Of a stretch of 64,000 bases of DNA, positions 1 through 12,645 are shown one piece after another. The notes under the pieces were generated by a model, which saw only the letters and a list, made by a program, of their open reading frames with translations, ran no database searches and was not told the origin of the DNA. A program made the position numbers and the translations under genes. Source of the stretch: Cladobotryum mycophilum (lineage: Eukaryota > Ascomycota > Sordariomycetes > Hypocreales > Hypocreaceae); contig CM071589.1 in the NCBI GenBank assembly GCA_036429605.1, forward strand, positions 3,472,001-3,536,000. Direction: 5' to 3'. Positions within the stretch are counted from its first letter, which is position 1; every line of letters starts with the position of its first letter.

Positions 1-930
1 GGAGGATTCGCAATAATGGCATCTGCCACGAATGGATCTTGATTCTCACCCCCCGATAGGCCTGCTGAGGAATCCCAAGGCTCGAATTTGCCATGAGCTC
101 GCGGTGGCGGCCCGAGTCCATTTCCCGCTTCGATACACGATCTCCAACATCCAAGTAACATGTCCTGAACGCCCTTTCGACGCCTGCTGATCTCGCCACT
201 CGTTATGGCGTCAAGTCCTGGCATGAGCCCAGGATGCTTGACCATGAAGGCCATGAGCTCCGCCGGGTCTCCACCAATGCTAAAGAACTCAAGTCCATTT
301 TCTTCAACAAACGTTTGAAAGGTTGGGTGGGTTGCAACACGGACCCGGTGACGATATGTTTCTTTTAGAACTTTGCCCAGGGCGACAAAAGGTTGAACAT
401 CTCCTCGTGATCCAACGATCTGTATGACGACATTAAGACCCGGGGGAGGTTTGTGTCCGGGTTCACCTGCAAGATCTGGGGGGATGTAGGCAGGAGGTAG
501 GCTTGGTTGGGCAGCGACTTGACTAGCGATAGAGGGGGCGAGTAATTCAGCCAGCCGTCTATTCTTTTGGTTGATGCTAATGTTGACTCGCCCATCGCCT
601 AGAGAGTCAGGTTAGAAAAAGAAATGGCTAATTCTATAATATCATTGGGGGAAAACCAAGTCTTGTGTCGCAGCTCCATCAGAGCAGGCAGTTCAGGTCA
701 TACGTACTAGTTACAGCAGCGCCAGCATCAAGGCCTGGCTGCGAGAGTTCTATGTGATCAACCTGGTCGCCATATGCCGGCGGTGCCTCAGTTGGAACCT
801 CTAGATCTGGTATGACGAATCCATCCGTAACCAAGGCTTCGGCAGCCACGTTCTCATATTCGTTGTATGGAGGTATTGGTTCAGAGGCCTGTTGCCGAGC
901 TAGGTCTTGTTTCTCGTCGGAGACAGCCAT
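1..930 (-). CDS. UDP-glucose:sterol glucosyltransferase-like protein, 5' part (runs off left edge)
   Basis: Minus-strand gene with exon 1 at 930-708 and exon 2 from 598 to the window edge. The intron has a GTACGT donor and TAG acceptor, and the phase closes (A|GC). About 273 residues are visible. The first 128 are proline-rich and probably disordered. Residues 129-145 (LNVVIQIVGSRGDVQPF) are the glycosyltransferase family 28 N-terminal signature that binds the lipid acceptor side, followed by THPTFQTFVE and FFSIGGDPAELM as in Atg26-like enzymes. Family knowledge: these enzymes transfer glucose from UDP-glucose to membrane sterols. The UDP-binding C-terminal half lies outside the window, so the sugar specificity is inferred. 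Translation could be extended upstream in frame only through a TTG codon, so ATG 930 is taken as the start. The short N-terminus lacks PH/GRAM domains, so it is not a full Atg26 orthologue. Confidence 0.85.
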
Positions 931-2362
931 GACACCAGCTATTGAAGAGCGCTTTGAAGTCAATCAGGACCAGACTCAACAAAATGAGGAGAGGTGGACG
1001 TTTCGGGAGTCACTTGAGGGCTATTGGACGATGTTGAGCAGTGTGATTTGCCTCCTCAAAGCAACATGTAGTCATGAGGGTTGAGATATGACGTGCTCTG
1101 CCTGGTAATGAAAAGTGTAGCGTCCCGGTGGAAAAAAGATGGCAAGAATTTTTAACGGAAGATGCAACTCAATATAAATAGCATTAGAGAATGAGAATGG
1201 ATCGAAACTGGATTGCAGATTGATATCATGGCGTGGGTGCATGTCACATACCTACTACTATGTAAGAGGCTAATCCTAGGCGAGCAACATTGAAGCGCGC
1301 ATGCATGGAAAGCAAGGAACTGAGTGGCAGTGGTTCTCCCTCCTTCGCTCCCTCCCTCCCCGCATCAGTGCCAGGCCAGTCCAGTGCAACGTCTGCGCCG
1401 TATCTTTTGTGGCGCTATTATAGGTACCTCTGCTCTGTACCTACAGACTCCATCCTCTCCATCATGGACCCTTCATCCTTGTCATTCTGTAATTTGGAGG
1501 CCTGATTGTCCACGTAATTGTTCCATGCAACAGCCGCCCTGTGGTAATTGAAACAAATAAAAAATCAAAACTTGAACATGGCATCGCCCACCTTCATCAA
1601 CCTTGGCAAGGTTGACTAAAAAGTTCAATGAAGCCTCAGAGCCAATGATTCAGTTCCAAGCACACAAGCTACTCCATTCCAGATCCGGAAACAAATTCGC
1701 GAAAAAAAAGTAAACTTGTCTCACTCACACTGACGAAACCAGCAAAGCCTCATTCATTCATGTATCCAAAATTAGCAGCGCTCATCATTGAAAGACGGAT
1801 ATCTTCATCAACGTGAGGCTTGGGTCAATGACCTCCAGATTGTAGAGCAAAGGAGTGGTGCAACACAATGACGGAGAAACCGCCCTGCTTTCTCATTATA
1901 ATAAACTGATATTCATGGACATGATCAATGTCCAACTACGAGCTCTGTGAATCGATATATCGCACCATCGCCTGGTCGTGGATCCTTGGCAATGCAAGCC
2001 AGATAAACCAAACATTTCAAACACACGTCTCCAGAACTCCCATAAACCCAGTCGCATTCAGGTCGTGCACTCGTCACAGTACTCCGCATCATATCCGCTC
2101 TTTATAAAAAGGCAAACACCCACAATTGCAAATGAATTTTTAGTGTGCTCATATAATACAAAATATCATGGTCGCTGGGATCCCGTGCTGGTTAGAGGCC
2201 CGGTCAAAATATCAAGTATCCGCCGCCGAATCCATAAATCCAGGTGCAATTATGTTTGTTACACGTGCCTCATGAACCAAGTCCCTTCGTGAATCCGCGC
2301 CCCTGATAAAGAAAACCCTTTCCCAATCCCATCATGCTCCTTTATTCATTCCGTCAGGTCCT
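931..2362. promoter_or_regulatory. Intergenic: glucosyltransferase promoter side and Sec61 beta 3' side
   Basis: No convincing gene. Both flanking genes are on the minus strand, so this holds the upstream region of the glucosyltransferase and the 3' flank of Sec61 beta. A TATA-like stretch (AATATAAATAG) sits near 1170-1182, about 240 bases upstream of the ATG. Pyrimidine-rich DNA lies at 1335-1375. ORFs here are short, overlap in several frames and show no family features. Confidence 0.5.
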
Positions 2363-3060
2363 TTAGCTAGAGAATCGTCGGCTGATCTTGGCAATAACTT
2401 GTATACTGTTAGGAACATGGTATTAAAAACGGAATCGACATGTGACGTACTGTGAAGAGCAACAACGCTGAAAATGAAAACAAGAGACAGAACAAGGACA
2501 ACCACGGGGTCGACCTTGAGGCCAGGAGACTCATCGGTGTAGAGCCCTGCAAACAAGTCAGCCACATGCGCTCTAGAAACTGGACAGCAAAAGCGTCTAA
2601 ATAGTAGCACCGGTCCTTGTAAGCGCAAATCACATACTCAACATGGTGCTGCTGGAACCTCCAGCGCCAGCCGCTCGTGTGCTGCTTGGTCGAGCATTTG
2701 CGAGCTTCTCCTTTTGATCGGCCGCAGCACGTCGTCGGATCGCCGTTCGGGGACCGCCAGGAGGAGTAGGAGAGGAAGGACGGCTGATGCTGGAGCCGCT
2801 GGCAGCAGCCGGGGCGGGAGAAGAAGGACGAGAAGACTAGATGAACCCATATTAGCATTTCGCAGTTCCAAATCGCAGTTCCATGCAGCATTATACAGTC
2901 GCAATTGGCATAGAAGCCGCAGATCAGTCGCTCGTGTGACGCGACATCAAAAATGCGCCGCAATTGCTTCAGATCGCAAAGACATGTCATGGAAACGAGC
3001 TTGGACGTTTCTTGTCCAAGAGAGCAGAGCAGAACAGAATAGAAGATTGATGCATACCAT
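2363..3060 (-). CDS. sbh1: Sec61 beta subunit (protein translocon, Sbh1)
   Basis: Tail-anchored small subunit of the ER Sec61 translocon. Four exons on the minus strand: 3060-3058 (the ATG alone), 2836-2638, 2546-2451 and 2397-2363. Total 333 nt, 110 residues, and all phases close. The protein starts with a Ser/Pro/Ala-rich cytosolic segment, then GGPRTAIRRRAAADQKEKLA, then LYTDESPGLKVDPVVVLVLS, which is the Sec61 beta signature, and ends in one hydrophobic membrane anchor followed by IIAKISRRFSS. Family members are about 100 residues, so this is full length. The start call rests on ATG|GTATGC joining TAG|TCTTCTCGT to give MSSRPSSP. The alternative, an upstream unspliced start, meets no in-frame ATG. 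Confidence 0.93.
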
Positions 3061-4211
3061 TTTGAAGGAAAGTTATTAAATATGAAAATGAATGTCAATC
3101 AGGAACCACAGCAGAATTCCAGAAGATGAATCGATTGACAGATGGAAAAAAGAAGCACTGCGACGGGAAAGGTTTGGGGGAGACGCAGTTAGCTGTCGAA
3201 ATTGTGGCCGCCAGGGACTGAGTTGAGGCCACATTCACAGAAAGGCCTGGTAGTGCGGCTGAATGTTTATCCGCCATCTCAGCTCCTCCACCAAGAAGGT
3301 CGTCTTCTAACCAAAGCCAAGGAACAAAAGTAAGCTCACTCAACCAAGTGCCTAGTAAAATCACATATAAAATAAAAATAAAAATTGATACAAGACTTTT
3401 TCATACGCCTCAGATTAGTCGTTTATTTAAACCATACCTATATAATCGGGGTATATTTTTACAATTTGGGAGACTATGTATAACGGGGCAGCGTCAACCG
3501 ACTCCGTATTCCCTAGTCATACTCCATACTCCATACATTTCGACTTCCACCAGCTCTCCTAACATTCCTCCTCCCAAGTCTGCTCGCAGACCTGCGTTGT
3601 GGTATTTGTATAGGTAGTTCAAAACAATGCAGAAAAAGTTCAATAGTAAGACAAAGGGAATTGCAGATAATAAATCCCAGCCTTCCGGTCGAGTCGTATT
3701 ACAAACAGACATGTATTCCTTCACAACACCAACACGCCTGACGGATCAGACAGAGCCACCACCAGCACCACTGAAGAAGCATGCCGCTCCTCCACTTCTC
3801 ATGCACTCAAGGCCCGAATCAAATCACTGATTTGCGGAGGAGAATGGAATGCCCCGCTCTTCCCCGAGTCATCATTGCGTGCCCCTTTTATGTGCGCTCC
3901 CACCCTTCTTTTTGTTGCTTTCGAGTTCCGTGAGATGCGATAGTGATGCCCGTTCGAAAAATCGTTGGTCATAACAAGATAGACTTTTGATAGTGCTCGC
4001 CTCACCCGCCGTCATTTGAGTGAGAAGCCGAAAAAGTCATGCCAATTAATAGAGTTGCGTTCTTTGATTGAGGCCGATTATATAAGATTAGACAGTAGTA
4101 CATCTACACCAGGAAACGAAAGATTCCAACCAAACGCCTTCCGCTATGACGGCAATGCTGCAGATCGGGGTGTTCTCTTCAAGCAGAACGAGGATGAAGA
4201 AAATGGGTATC
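3061..4211. promoter_or_regulatory. Intergenic: Sec61 beta promoter and Psr1-like gene 3' flank
   Basis: About 1.15 kb without a supportable gene. It contains the upstream region of Sec61 beta (from 3061) and the 3' flank of the phosphatase gene ending at 4212. A/T-rich near 3360-3440. No structured RNA or repeat was recognised. Confidence 0.45.
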
Positions 4212-5808
4212 TCAAAGAGTGACATCGAGAACAAGGCTGACATCGTTAACGTTCGATCCAGCAAGATCCTCAAGAACAGGGATAAGATCTAATAACTCAT
4301 TGTCGTGAGCGTCGGAAAACCAGCTGCTGATGGGGACAGCGTGCTGTGGGTGGAAGATGTAAGATGTCGGAGAATTATCGATAATGATTGTATCCTTCAA
4401 GTCTCTTCCAACTTGTGAGAGATCCTTGACGTAGTTGCCTTGGTGGTTGTAGCAACTCTCTCGGAACAAGCGATGGTGAACAACATTGTGGATATCAAGC
4501 TGATCCAAGAGGGGGTCTCCGTACTAGGAACAAAGTCAGCTAAATGATTATCAAATTGGCATCAGGCCATTCTGCTTACCTTGGAAACAGATGCTGTGAA
4601 AACAACAACTTCATAAAGTTCTCCGACTCGTTTCATGAACTCATCAACGCCAGGTCGCTTTATGACATACACATTATGGTAGTTGCCTTCGATCTCGACA
4701 GGAATAGTAAAGTCCGCCTGATGGAGTATCTGGAGATTTGGTGAGTAGGTGTTTTGCAGAATCAGACAAATGCGTGACGAACCTTAAAGGAGCTGTGAAC
4801 TAAAGTCTCATCCAAGTCCAAGACTAAACATTTCCGGCCCTTGTGCTCGGGGGCAATGGGAGGAAGTAACCACTTCTGGGGCTCAGACGCCTCGTCTGCC
4901 GGAGGAAGAGGAGCAACCGCCGAAGGGCCAGGGCCAGGTGGAGGTGGCGGTATTGTTGCCTCGTGAGCTTCATTCTCTGAAGCCTCTGGGACAACTTCTG
5001 CGGCTTCTTCGGTCGACGCCTCCTGCATATCCACATCTTCGTGTTCCGTCGATGCACCTACTTCGTGGTTATCGCTAGCTTCGGATGACGAAGTTGGGGG
5101 ATCGACCGTCACAGCTGGTGCCGGTTGCTTCGTTTCCTTGGGCGTTTGTTCTTCTGTGGCAGTTGGCTCCTGTGTGCTAGTTGACGAGGCGACATTGTCT
5201 TTTGGAGCGGGAATGGTGGCTGTTTGATTAGGCTCCTTCTCACTGACTTGCTTTGTGGGAGTCTGCTCTTGAGGCGTGTGCGTGCGTGATTTGGCCGTGG
5301 TTGGTCTTGGAGGTAGTTTATCCAGTTTATGAACGTTCACGCTCTCCTCTACCGGGTTCGCAGAGTCAGGTACGCCGCAGCATCCAAGGAATGCAAGAAG
5401 TCCACCGCTCTTCTTCTTTCTCTTCTTCTGATCGCTCGCGGAGGGAGAGCTGGGTTGGGAAACGTCGAGAGTGTGTGTAGGTTCGCTGTCGCCACCTGTT
5501 CGCTTGCTTGATGCACTGCCGTTTCTGTGTCTGTCCAAGAAGCTGGTCTTTGATTCTTTTGATTTTCCGTCGATGCTATTCCGTGGATCGGCGACGGTTG
5601 CCCCGCTCAAGCCTGTTGTGGTCACCGACGATTGGTTCCTTTGCTGCGATGACGACCGTGACGGCACTTGCAGCAGCCCGCGGCCTTTGCTGGAGCCCTC
5701 CCCGTCATCTGGAGACAGCATATCCTTGTCTTTCCCACTGTCGGAAGCGAATGTAATTCTGTCTTGGATATCGACAGCGGTAGTCGTTGATACGGCGACC
5801 TCTGACAT
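4212..5808 (-). CDS. psr1: Psr1/Psr2-type FCP/SCP (NIF) domain protein phosphatase
   Basis: Haloacid-dehalogenase-type phosphoserine phosphatase. Exons 5808-4783, 4729-4580 and 4523-4212 give 495 residues with phase-0 junctions. Residues 1-325 are low-complexity Ser/Thr/Pro/Glu. They include a GGLLAFLGCCGVPD segment whose paired cysteines could be lipid-attached, but here it is internal, unlike the N-terminal cysteines of yeast Psr1. The catalytic domain begins near 328 with LVLDLDETLVHSS (nucleophile Asp331, Asp333, Thr335), continues with YVIKRPGVDEF and VVVFTASVSKYGDPLLD, and ends with IIDNSPTSYIFHPQHAVPIS and the DNELLDLIPVLEDL tail. This is the Psr1/Psr2 arrangement, linked in yeast to salt stress through Whi2. 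In-frame codons upstream of ATG 5808 include only a TTG. Intron 1 uses an unusual GTTCGT donor. Confidence 0.9.
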
Positions 5809-6353
5809 TTTGGCTACTGCTACACTTGAAGGCGTCAGTAGGCTGGCTCGGTTTGAGGTAGAAATGATGATGCGCGTGAATTGCTGCGATAGGACAGCTC
5901 GGTCGGATTTCAAGCAGCTGAGGCCGAAATAGGACAAGGCACTACCTGCGTCCCAAATCTTGATAGGTCCAAAACAGAAACGTGAAGTGCAAATAAAATA
6001 TTCCGTATGAAACTGCGCGACTTGATGTCATGCAACGACAGGCGAGTGTAGTTGTAAATTTGCGCAATCGAAGCGCGCGAGCTGGTGATGCGTCGGACTC
6101 ACATTAATTACCCACGAAGCTAACCCACACGGTGCACCAAGCTCTCCAAAAAGCGACCCGTTTGGAAAGAATGTCTGCCCGCAAAGGGCGAGTGAGTTTG
6201 GGAATGAAGTGCTTTGCGTTCCCTTTTGTCGATAACGAAACCTGAGCTGGCGAGATAGCAAGACGCGCCGAGCTTGATAAAGCCAGAGGAGATTTGACGA
6301 GTCCACCGTGCGAAACCGTGCCGTAGCCGTAGAAGAGTTGGGCAGGGATTTGG

Positions 6354-6385
6354 GGGAGAGAGGAGAGGAGAGGAGAGGAGAGAGA
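6354..6385. repeat. GGAGA-type purine microsatellite
   Basis: Imperfect tandem GGAGA/GAGAG units on the plus strand in the divergent spacer between the phosphatase and ABC transporter genes. Confidence 0.8.
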
Positions 6386-7072
6386 CAAACAGCTGTGGCA
6401 CTCCAAAAGGACGAGCGAAAGGCCGCCGCAAACGGGCGATGGTAATATGGTAGAGATACCACTGCACCGAAGCTATCGTGATGGAGAGGGTTCGCAATGA
6501 AGGTTGGAAAAGGGAAAAGACTGGGAGAGGTTACGGCGACAGTGACGGCGACGGCGTATCGGAGGCTGAAGAAACTGGAGGCACAAGCGAAATGATTGCC
6601 TTTAAGCGTGATGGTTTGACTGAGCCAGGTCGGGGATGGTCCGGCGTGCAGGGACGGGCGGCTGGGGAGGTTTGGGGGGCGCGAGAGAGGTGTGAGTGGA
6701 GTCATTAGAGTCAATGGATAGATGATTGAGATTAGCCCAGTGCTTTCTAACGAAAAGAGGTGTATCATGTACAGTGTTGTTATTGCTAATTTCGCACGGT
6801 AGTAACAGCACCCCTTTCAGCTAAAATTAACCGTTGGGTTTCTTCTAGTTCGCACCGTCCCAAGATAGCCTCGTAAAACTGCGCTCATATGGCAACTTGT
6901 CTCAATCTCCGCTAATGGCGGCCGCCAAGCACTGTTCCCACCGTCCAACTTTTGAACTGTGGACTCCCCGAGGCTTCATTCTGTTCCTCTTTGGGAGAAG
7001 CGTTGTGACGGTCGGCGCTCTGCACAGCGGCCCGCTCACACGCTGCAACGAAATTTATGCTGTCCATCCGGC

Positions 7073-7160
7073 TGTCTTGTCTGTCTGTCTGTCTGTCCCT
7101 CCCTCTCTCACCTCCCTCTCTCGCCATCAATCCATCCATCCATCCATCCATCCATCAAAT
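7073..7160. repeat. TGTC and CCAT microsatellites
   Basis: A TGTC/TCTG tandem near 7078-7097, a CCCTC-rich stretch, then CATC/CCAT repeats near 7128-7157. Typical slippage-prone DNA, with no coding role seen. Confidence 0.85.
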
Positions 7161-10028
7161 TTCATTTTATTCTTGTTTGGGGCTACTGCGTGTTTGATTT
7201 GGTGTCTGTCTGTCTGGCCTCACACACCCACCTCGACCAAGACCACACCACACACACTCATGTTCGTCAACAAAGAAGCTAAATCATGATACACTACTAC
7301 CTACGTACACATATACTGCATACCTCGTACATACGTTAAATGATTTGCATACCTACTTGTAGAAGACAGACCCAGCTTTCGCCATCAATGCAGCTGCGTT
7401 CATGCGCCAAACTATCGACTTTGCCTCTTCCCCATGGCCTGTAATCTGCACTGTGGCCTGTAGCCTATGGCGCGGCTGGACTGTGGGCCGAGATCTCTGT
7501 GGCCTTTGATTGATCCTCTCTGGCTCCCTGTCCTGCACCCCCCATGCTCACTCGCTCCTCATCGGTTCGCTCACTCGCTCGCTACTGGCACAGTCCTGCG
7601 AGCGTCCTTCCTGTTGGACAAAGGGATTGGGGATTCAAGGGACAAAGGGACAATCTCTCAGACAGGGTAAGATGCGTCCCCCTTCTCTCATTCGTGCCAG
7701 GAGCTAAATGGGTTGCTTCAGGCATAGTGATTGGTCCTCTTGGCGCCCAACCTCCAGCATGCGCATTAAGCCTCAACGGGTCAGTCGAAGTAGCACCAAC
7801 ACGGGACCCGCTGGTACCAGTAAGAGAACAGAGTCTCGAGTTCAGGAAAGCATTTAGCCCCTCCGATGGTTCTGGATGGATCTCCTCCTGCTTCTCTGCG
7901 CGCATTGGTGCGTGCAGGGACTGAGGCTCTTGCAGGAGGTCATCAAAGCCGGCTTTCCAACGAGCCAGTTCAAGCATCCCCATGCAGAGTAGCAGTGGAA
8001 CGCATGCTGATTGGTATGCGGCATCATCTAGCACATGCCGCCACCACCACACCCTCTACGCCAACTACTACCGAAACCGCAGGTCTGCCACAGCCCTATT
8101 TTCACAAATTCACAGGGTATGGCAAGGTGCCCTTGCCCTTGCTTCTTGATTGCATCTCACTGTGTCACTGGGGATTCTACTTGTAAGAAATCCTTCGAGT
8201 ATCTCCAAATGTTTCACCCGTGAGCACCCGACAAGGAGAAGGTAACCAAAAAGACAAGCTTCTTTCTTGATCATACGCTGTAAATATGTTGTCCCCGCAA
8301 TGAAAAAAGCTTGTTGGTACCCCTCACGTACAGGGTAATAACACCTTTTTCTTTCCGCTGCACGAGTATCTTGCATAATTTTTTTAATAAGATATCATAA
8401 AAAGCTGAAGAATGGGGGCGGCTAACATCCATGGATTAGTAAGTTCATTTGCATGGGACAGTTTATGCGGGAAATGAATGATTAGATGCCCTGAATTAAA
8501 TCCTCTCTCGTTTTGAGAAGACCACGGTCCAACAACAAGATAGACGGACTCTTTGATTTACCCATAGAGTGTTGTGGAGTACGGCACCCCAAGACAGCCA
8601 CCCACAACCCACAAAAACCAGACCATGGTCTCGATCCTTGGATTGGTTACATTGCTCCAAGCAAAATGATTTAATTGGAATGTTGTTGCCGGAAAGGCGG
8701 ATGAACGCAAGCGCTGAAGACGTTGGCATATGCACTTGTACTACCGTATTTCCAAGCCGAGATTACCGCTGCAACTAACATTACTCACTGTAAAACCCTG
8801 GTTTTTTAAGGATGCAGGAAAAAGCAAGCATCGATTGCACTTGACTCTCATGAATCATGGCTGAAGGGCGTTGAGAAATCATCTTGACAGTGTGGAGATT
8901 TACCTGTAATTGAAGAAATGCAAATCTTGAGTTCAGGAAATTGCCGCATCATTTTGGTACAAGATGAGGCGCGAAAGAACTGCCCTGAAAACCCCCCAGG
9001 AGGCTTCAAAGGAGAGCCATTGATAGGTTACTGACAGCAAGCCTCACCATATGTCAAAGAACAGGAGACTTCTTGGCCAAACCCGTAGTAGGGTAGCAGG
9101 AGCATCATTACTGGCATGTCGAGGCTTCGAACCAGGGCAAGCCTTCACCACAAACAAACGATTTTCCCCGAACTCCAACTCGGACCTATAAACCACTCGT
9201 CATTAACGATACATCAGAACGCATTATGAACAAGTTGGGGTTTGCGGCAACCAGACTATGCATGGCTTTCGTCCTATCCTCTCTGACGGCTTTGGCTACC
9301 TGCTGGATCAGACCATGCCGCCTGTGTTCCAGGATTTATCAACAGCGTGTGCGACATAGCCGTTGTGACGAGCATTGAATCTGATCACGTTGAGAGCAAG
9401 ATAATATAGGGATAAATGGCTTCAATGGCTTTAAATCGGGCAGCAAACAGTCGTGGATGGCCCCGGATTCATGACAATGCAGACTCCTCACACATTCTTC
9501 AAACTGCACAGACACACATCAGACAACTGCAGGTACGTACATATTTCGACCGAGGGTGGGCTTGTGAAAGCCACAGGCCACAGGCCATCAACCACATTTG
9601 CCACAAACACAGACCGTGGTGAAGCCTCAAGAGCCCCCTTCCCCACGGATTTACCCCACAAACAGCCAAATCAAGATCACGTGGATTTAGCGCGGTGGAG
9701 TTCCGTCATCCATTTCCGTCCATTTGAGGGAAGCGCGGCCAATTCGGCTCCTACCTCTGGATTTGCTGGGCCTCGGAAGCTAGGGCGACTTCACATGCTA
9801 TGCCTTCCAATCGGTTGAGGCTGTCCTTTCGCCAACACTCCGTTACTACACCCAAAACTCACCGAAAATCGACGCCTCGTCCTCTGATGGCGTTTTTCAA
9901 CTAAAGCGATCGACCGAAATACAAGCAAGTTTTGATGCAACATCCCTGAAGACGAATCCCCAATTGCTAGACTCATGGTTTGAAGTTCGGTACTTGGTGA
10001 TAAGCTCGTCCGTCCCGGCATCGTCATC

Positions 10029-12645
10029 ATGGCCGCGCAGTCGAACCTCAGAAGGACGGCCGCCGAGGACGCGCTGGCCCAGTTCGTTGAGAAATGGACA
10101 AACATCACTCGAAATAAGCTGCGTAGCACGTCTCGAGTCACCCGAATCCTCGCGACGCTTGCCCTTGCAGCATCCATAATACTTAGTGCCGAAGGTGGCC
10201 GGCGATGGTGGAAGAGGCGAAGAGATGAGCGCGAACAAGGCCGAAAGTTGGTTCGCACAAATTCATTCCTTCGCCACAAAGATGGATCACGAACCATCTA
10301 TGTCCCATACAAGGATAGGACTTCCAAAGTCGTTATCAACACCACTAAGCCACTCACATTCGAGGCGCATCGTCGATTGTTCCTCAACCCTCCCAGAGTA
10401 TCAGGCCTTGGCGATGGGACGGTTCCTTCAGCGCAGACGAAGCCGGGGCTGAACCTGGCGTTTCTGCACCAGTTCCTAAGTCTCATGAGCATTATGATCC
10501 CTCGATGGTCAAGCAAGGAAGCCGGTCTTCTTATCAGCCACGGCGTCTTCTTGATGCTCCGAACATATCTATCGCTGGTGGTGGCTCGTTTGGATGGTGA
10601 GCTTGTCCGAGACTTGGTCGCGGGCAACGGAAAAGCGTTCCTACTGGGAATCGCAAAGGTATGTGCTGGATAACGTCTACTTTGAATATTTGATTGGCTA
10701 ACATAACATTTAGTGGTGCGGGCTGGGAACAGTTGCATCGTATACAAACGCCATGATTCAGTACCTCGAGTCCAAAGTGTCCATCGCCTTCCGAACCCGT
10801 CTTACCCGTTATATCCATGACCTTTACCTTAATGATAACCTCAACTACTACAAGCTGGCTAATCTTGACGGCGGCGTCGGCCAGGGCGCAGACCAGTTTA
10901 TTACACAAGATCTGACATTGTTCTGTGCCGCGGCCGCCAACCTCTACTCCTCCCTCGGAAAACCTTTTGTAGACATTTGCGTCTTCAGTTTCCAACTCTA
11001 CCGCTCATTGGGCCCTCTGGCTCTTACTGGCCTGATGAGCAACTACTTCCTCACCGCAAGCATCCTGCGACGACTGTCACCACCATTTGGTAAACTCAAG
11101 GCAGTCGAAGGCAAAAAGGAAGGTGACTTTAGAAGTCTTCACGCCCGTCTAATCGCCAATGCCGAAGAAGTGGCTTTCTACGGTGGTGCTGAAACGGAAA
11201 AGACATTCTTGAACAGGGAATACAAGTCACTTAAGACTTGGATGGAAGGAATTTATATGCTCAAGATCCGATACAACATTCTCGAAGATTTCATCCTTAA
11301 GTACAGCTGGAGTGCATACGGATACTTGCTTGCCTCATTACCTGTCTTCTTGCCGGCTTGGGGTGGTGTTGGTGGAGCGGCCGAGATGGCCGAGAATGGC
11401 GAGAAGGGTGGTCGTGAGCGAAACCGTATGAAGGGCTTTATCACCAATAAACGGCTCATGCTGTCGCTGGCTGATGCCGGTGGCCGAATGATGTACTCTA
11501 TCAAGGATCTGTCTGAGCTGGCCGGATATACCAGCCGAGTATATACCCTCATCTCAACACTACATCGCGCCCACGCCGACGCATACTACCTTCGAAATGG
11601 CCAGAGCGAACTCTACTCGCTGTCTGATGTTCAAGGTACAACTCAAAAGGGCTTTGACGGTATACGACTCGAGCAGGTACCTGTTGTGGCACCTGGACTT
11701 TGGCCACAGGGCGGAGAGGAGTTGCTGGAGTCTCTGTCCATGATTGTCCGAACCGGCGAGCATCTCTTGGTAAGCCATAACTGACCAATCTGTCGTAAAA
11801 GTTTACTAATGACGCGTAGATCTCTGGCCCTAACGGGGTTGGTAAGACTGCCATTTCCAGAATCCTTGCTGGTCTCTGGCCAGCTTATCGAGGCTTGGTG
11901 AGTCGACCGAAGAACATTGGCCAGGATGGCATCATGTTCCTGCCACAGAGACCTTACCTCAGCCCTGGAACGTTGCGTGACCAGGTCATCTACCCCGATG
12001 GCGAGTTGGACATGCGAGAGAAGCGTAAGTCTGAGCAAGAGCTTCAAAAGATCCTGGATGCATCTCGTCTTGGCTACCTTCCTGAGCGTGAGGGTGGATG
12101 GGATACTCGAAAGGAGTGGAAGGATGTGCTCAGCGGTGGAGAGAAACAGCGGATGCAGTTTGCACGACTACTGTACCACGAGCCTCGATACGCCATCATC
12201 GACGAAGGCACCAGCGCCGTTTCCAGCGATGTTGAAGGTCTTCTATATGAGACGTGCAAAGAGCGGGGCATCAGTGAGTATTTCCCGATCAAAGTTATCT
12301 TACATGACCATTCAAGCTAACCATGTATCAGCACTCATCACCATCTCCACTCGCGCATCGCTCAAGAAGTATCACTCCTTTAACCTCGTTCTTGGCGGGG
12401 GTGAAAACGGTGATGAGTGGGAGTTTGAGCGCATTGGCACAGAGAGGGAGAAGATGCAAGTGGAGAAGGAGGTCCAAGAGTTGCGTGAACGACTGGCACA
12501 GGTGGAGGATTGGAAGAAGAGGCGAGACGAGATTGAGCAGGAGCTCGCAGCGGTGTGGACAGAGCAAGGAGATTCGCTCGATGCACCCGTCTATGTTGGT
12601 GATGAGGAGACGCAGCCCGAGAGCGAGGAGGCGGTGGAGGTATGA
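10029..12645 (+). CDS. Peroxisomal fatty-acyl ABC half-transporter (ABCD family, Pxa1/Pxa2 type)
   Basis: Imports long-chain fatty acids or their CoA esters into peroxisomes for beta-oxidation, by family knowledge. Exons 10029-10658, 10714-11769, 11820-12273 and 12332-12645 join in consistent phase to 817 residues. The N-terminal half is the ABCD membrane domain, with transmembrane stretches, the family EAA-like motif NAEEVAFYGGAETEKTF, and a linker. The nucleotide-binding domain follows: Walker A GPNGVGKT at about 565-572, Q-loop FLPQRPYLSPGTLRDQ, signature LSGGEKQR near 666, Walker B YAIIDE near 686, and the H-loop region replaced by ISTRASLKKYH. It ends in a charged coiled-coil-like tail. 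A half-transporter must dimerise. I cannot tell Pxa1 from Pxa2 by eye. The start ATG lies directly upstream of the conserved-looking N-terminus. Confidence 0.93.

Larger units (their letters stand above)
5809..10028. promoter_or_regulatory. 4.2 kb divergent intergenic region
   Basis: Separates the minus-strand phosphatase from the plus-strand ABC transporter and so contains both promoters. I found no ORF with a recognisable domain or plausible splice structure. The longest open frames (minus 6028-6768, minus 7582-8052) are mutually overlapping and compositionally arbitrary. Simple repeats occur at 6354-6385 and 7073-7160. The size is large compared with most spacers here, so a long untranslated leader or a non-coding transcript is possible but not shown. 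Confidence 0.5.

Noticed and set aside
5809..5937. In-frame N-terminal extension of the Psr1-like protein
   Set aside because: Extension begins at TTG; first ATG is at 5808.
6028..6768. 246-residue open frame on the minus strand in the 4.2 kb spacer
   Set aside because: Begins with a non-ATG or arbitrary codon choice, overlaps other frames, low-complexity composition, no domain or splice sites.
7582..8052. 156-residue minus-strand ORF
   Set aside because: No family similarity or gene context; overlaps ORFs of equal size on the other strand.
9110..9150. tRNA B-box-like GGTTCGAAGCC on the minus strand
   Set aside because: T-stem does not pair and no acceptor or anticodon arm could be drawn.
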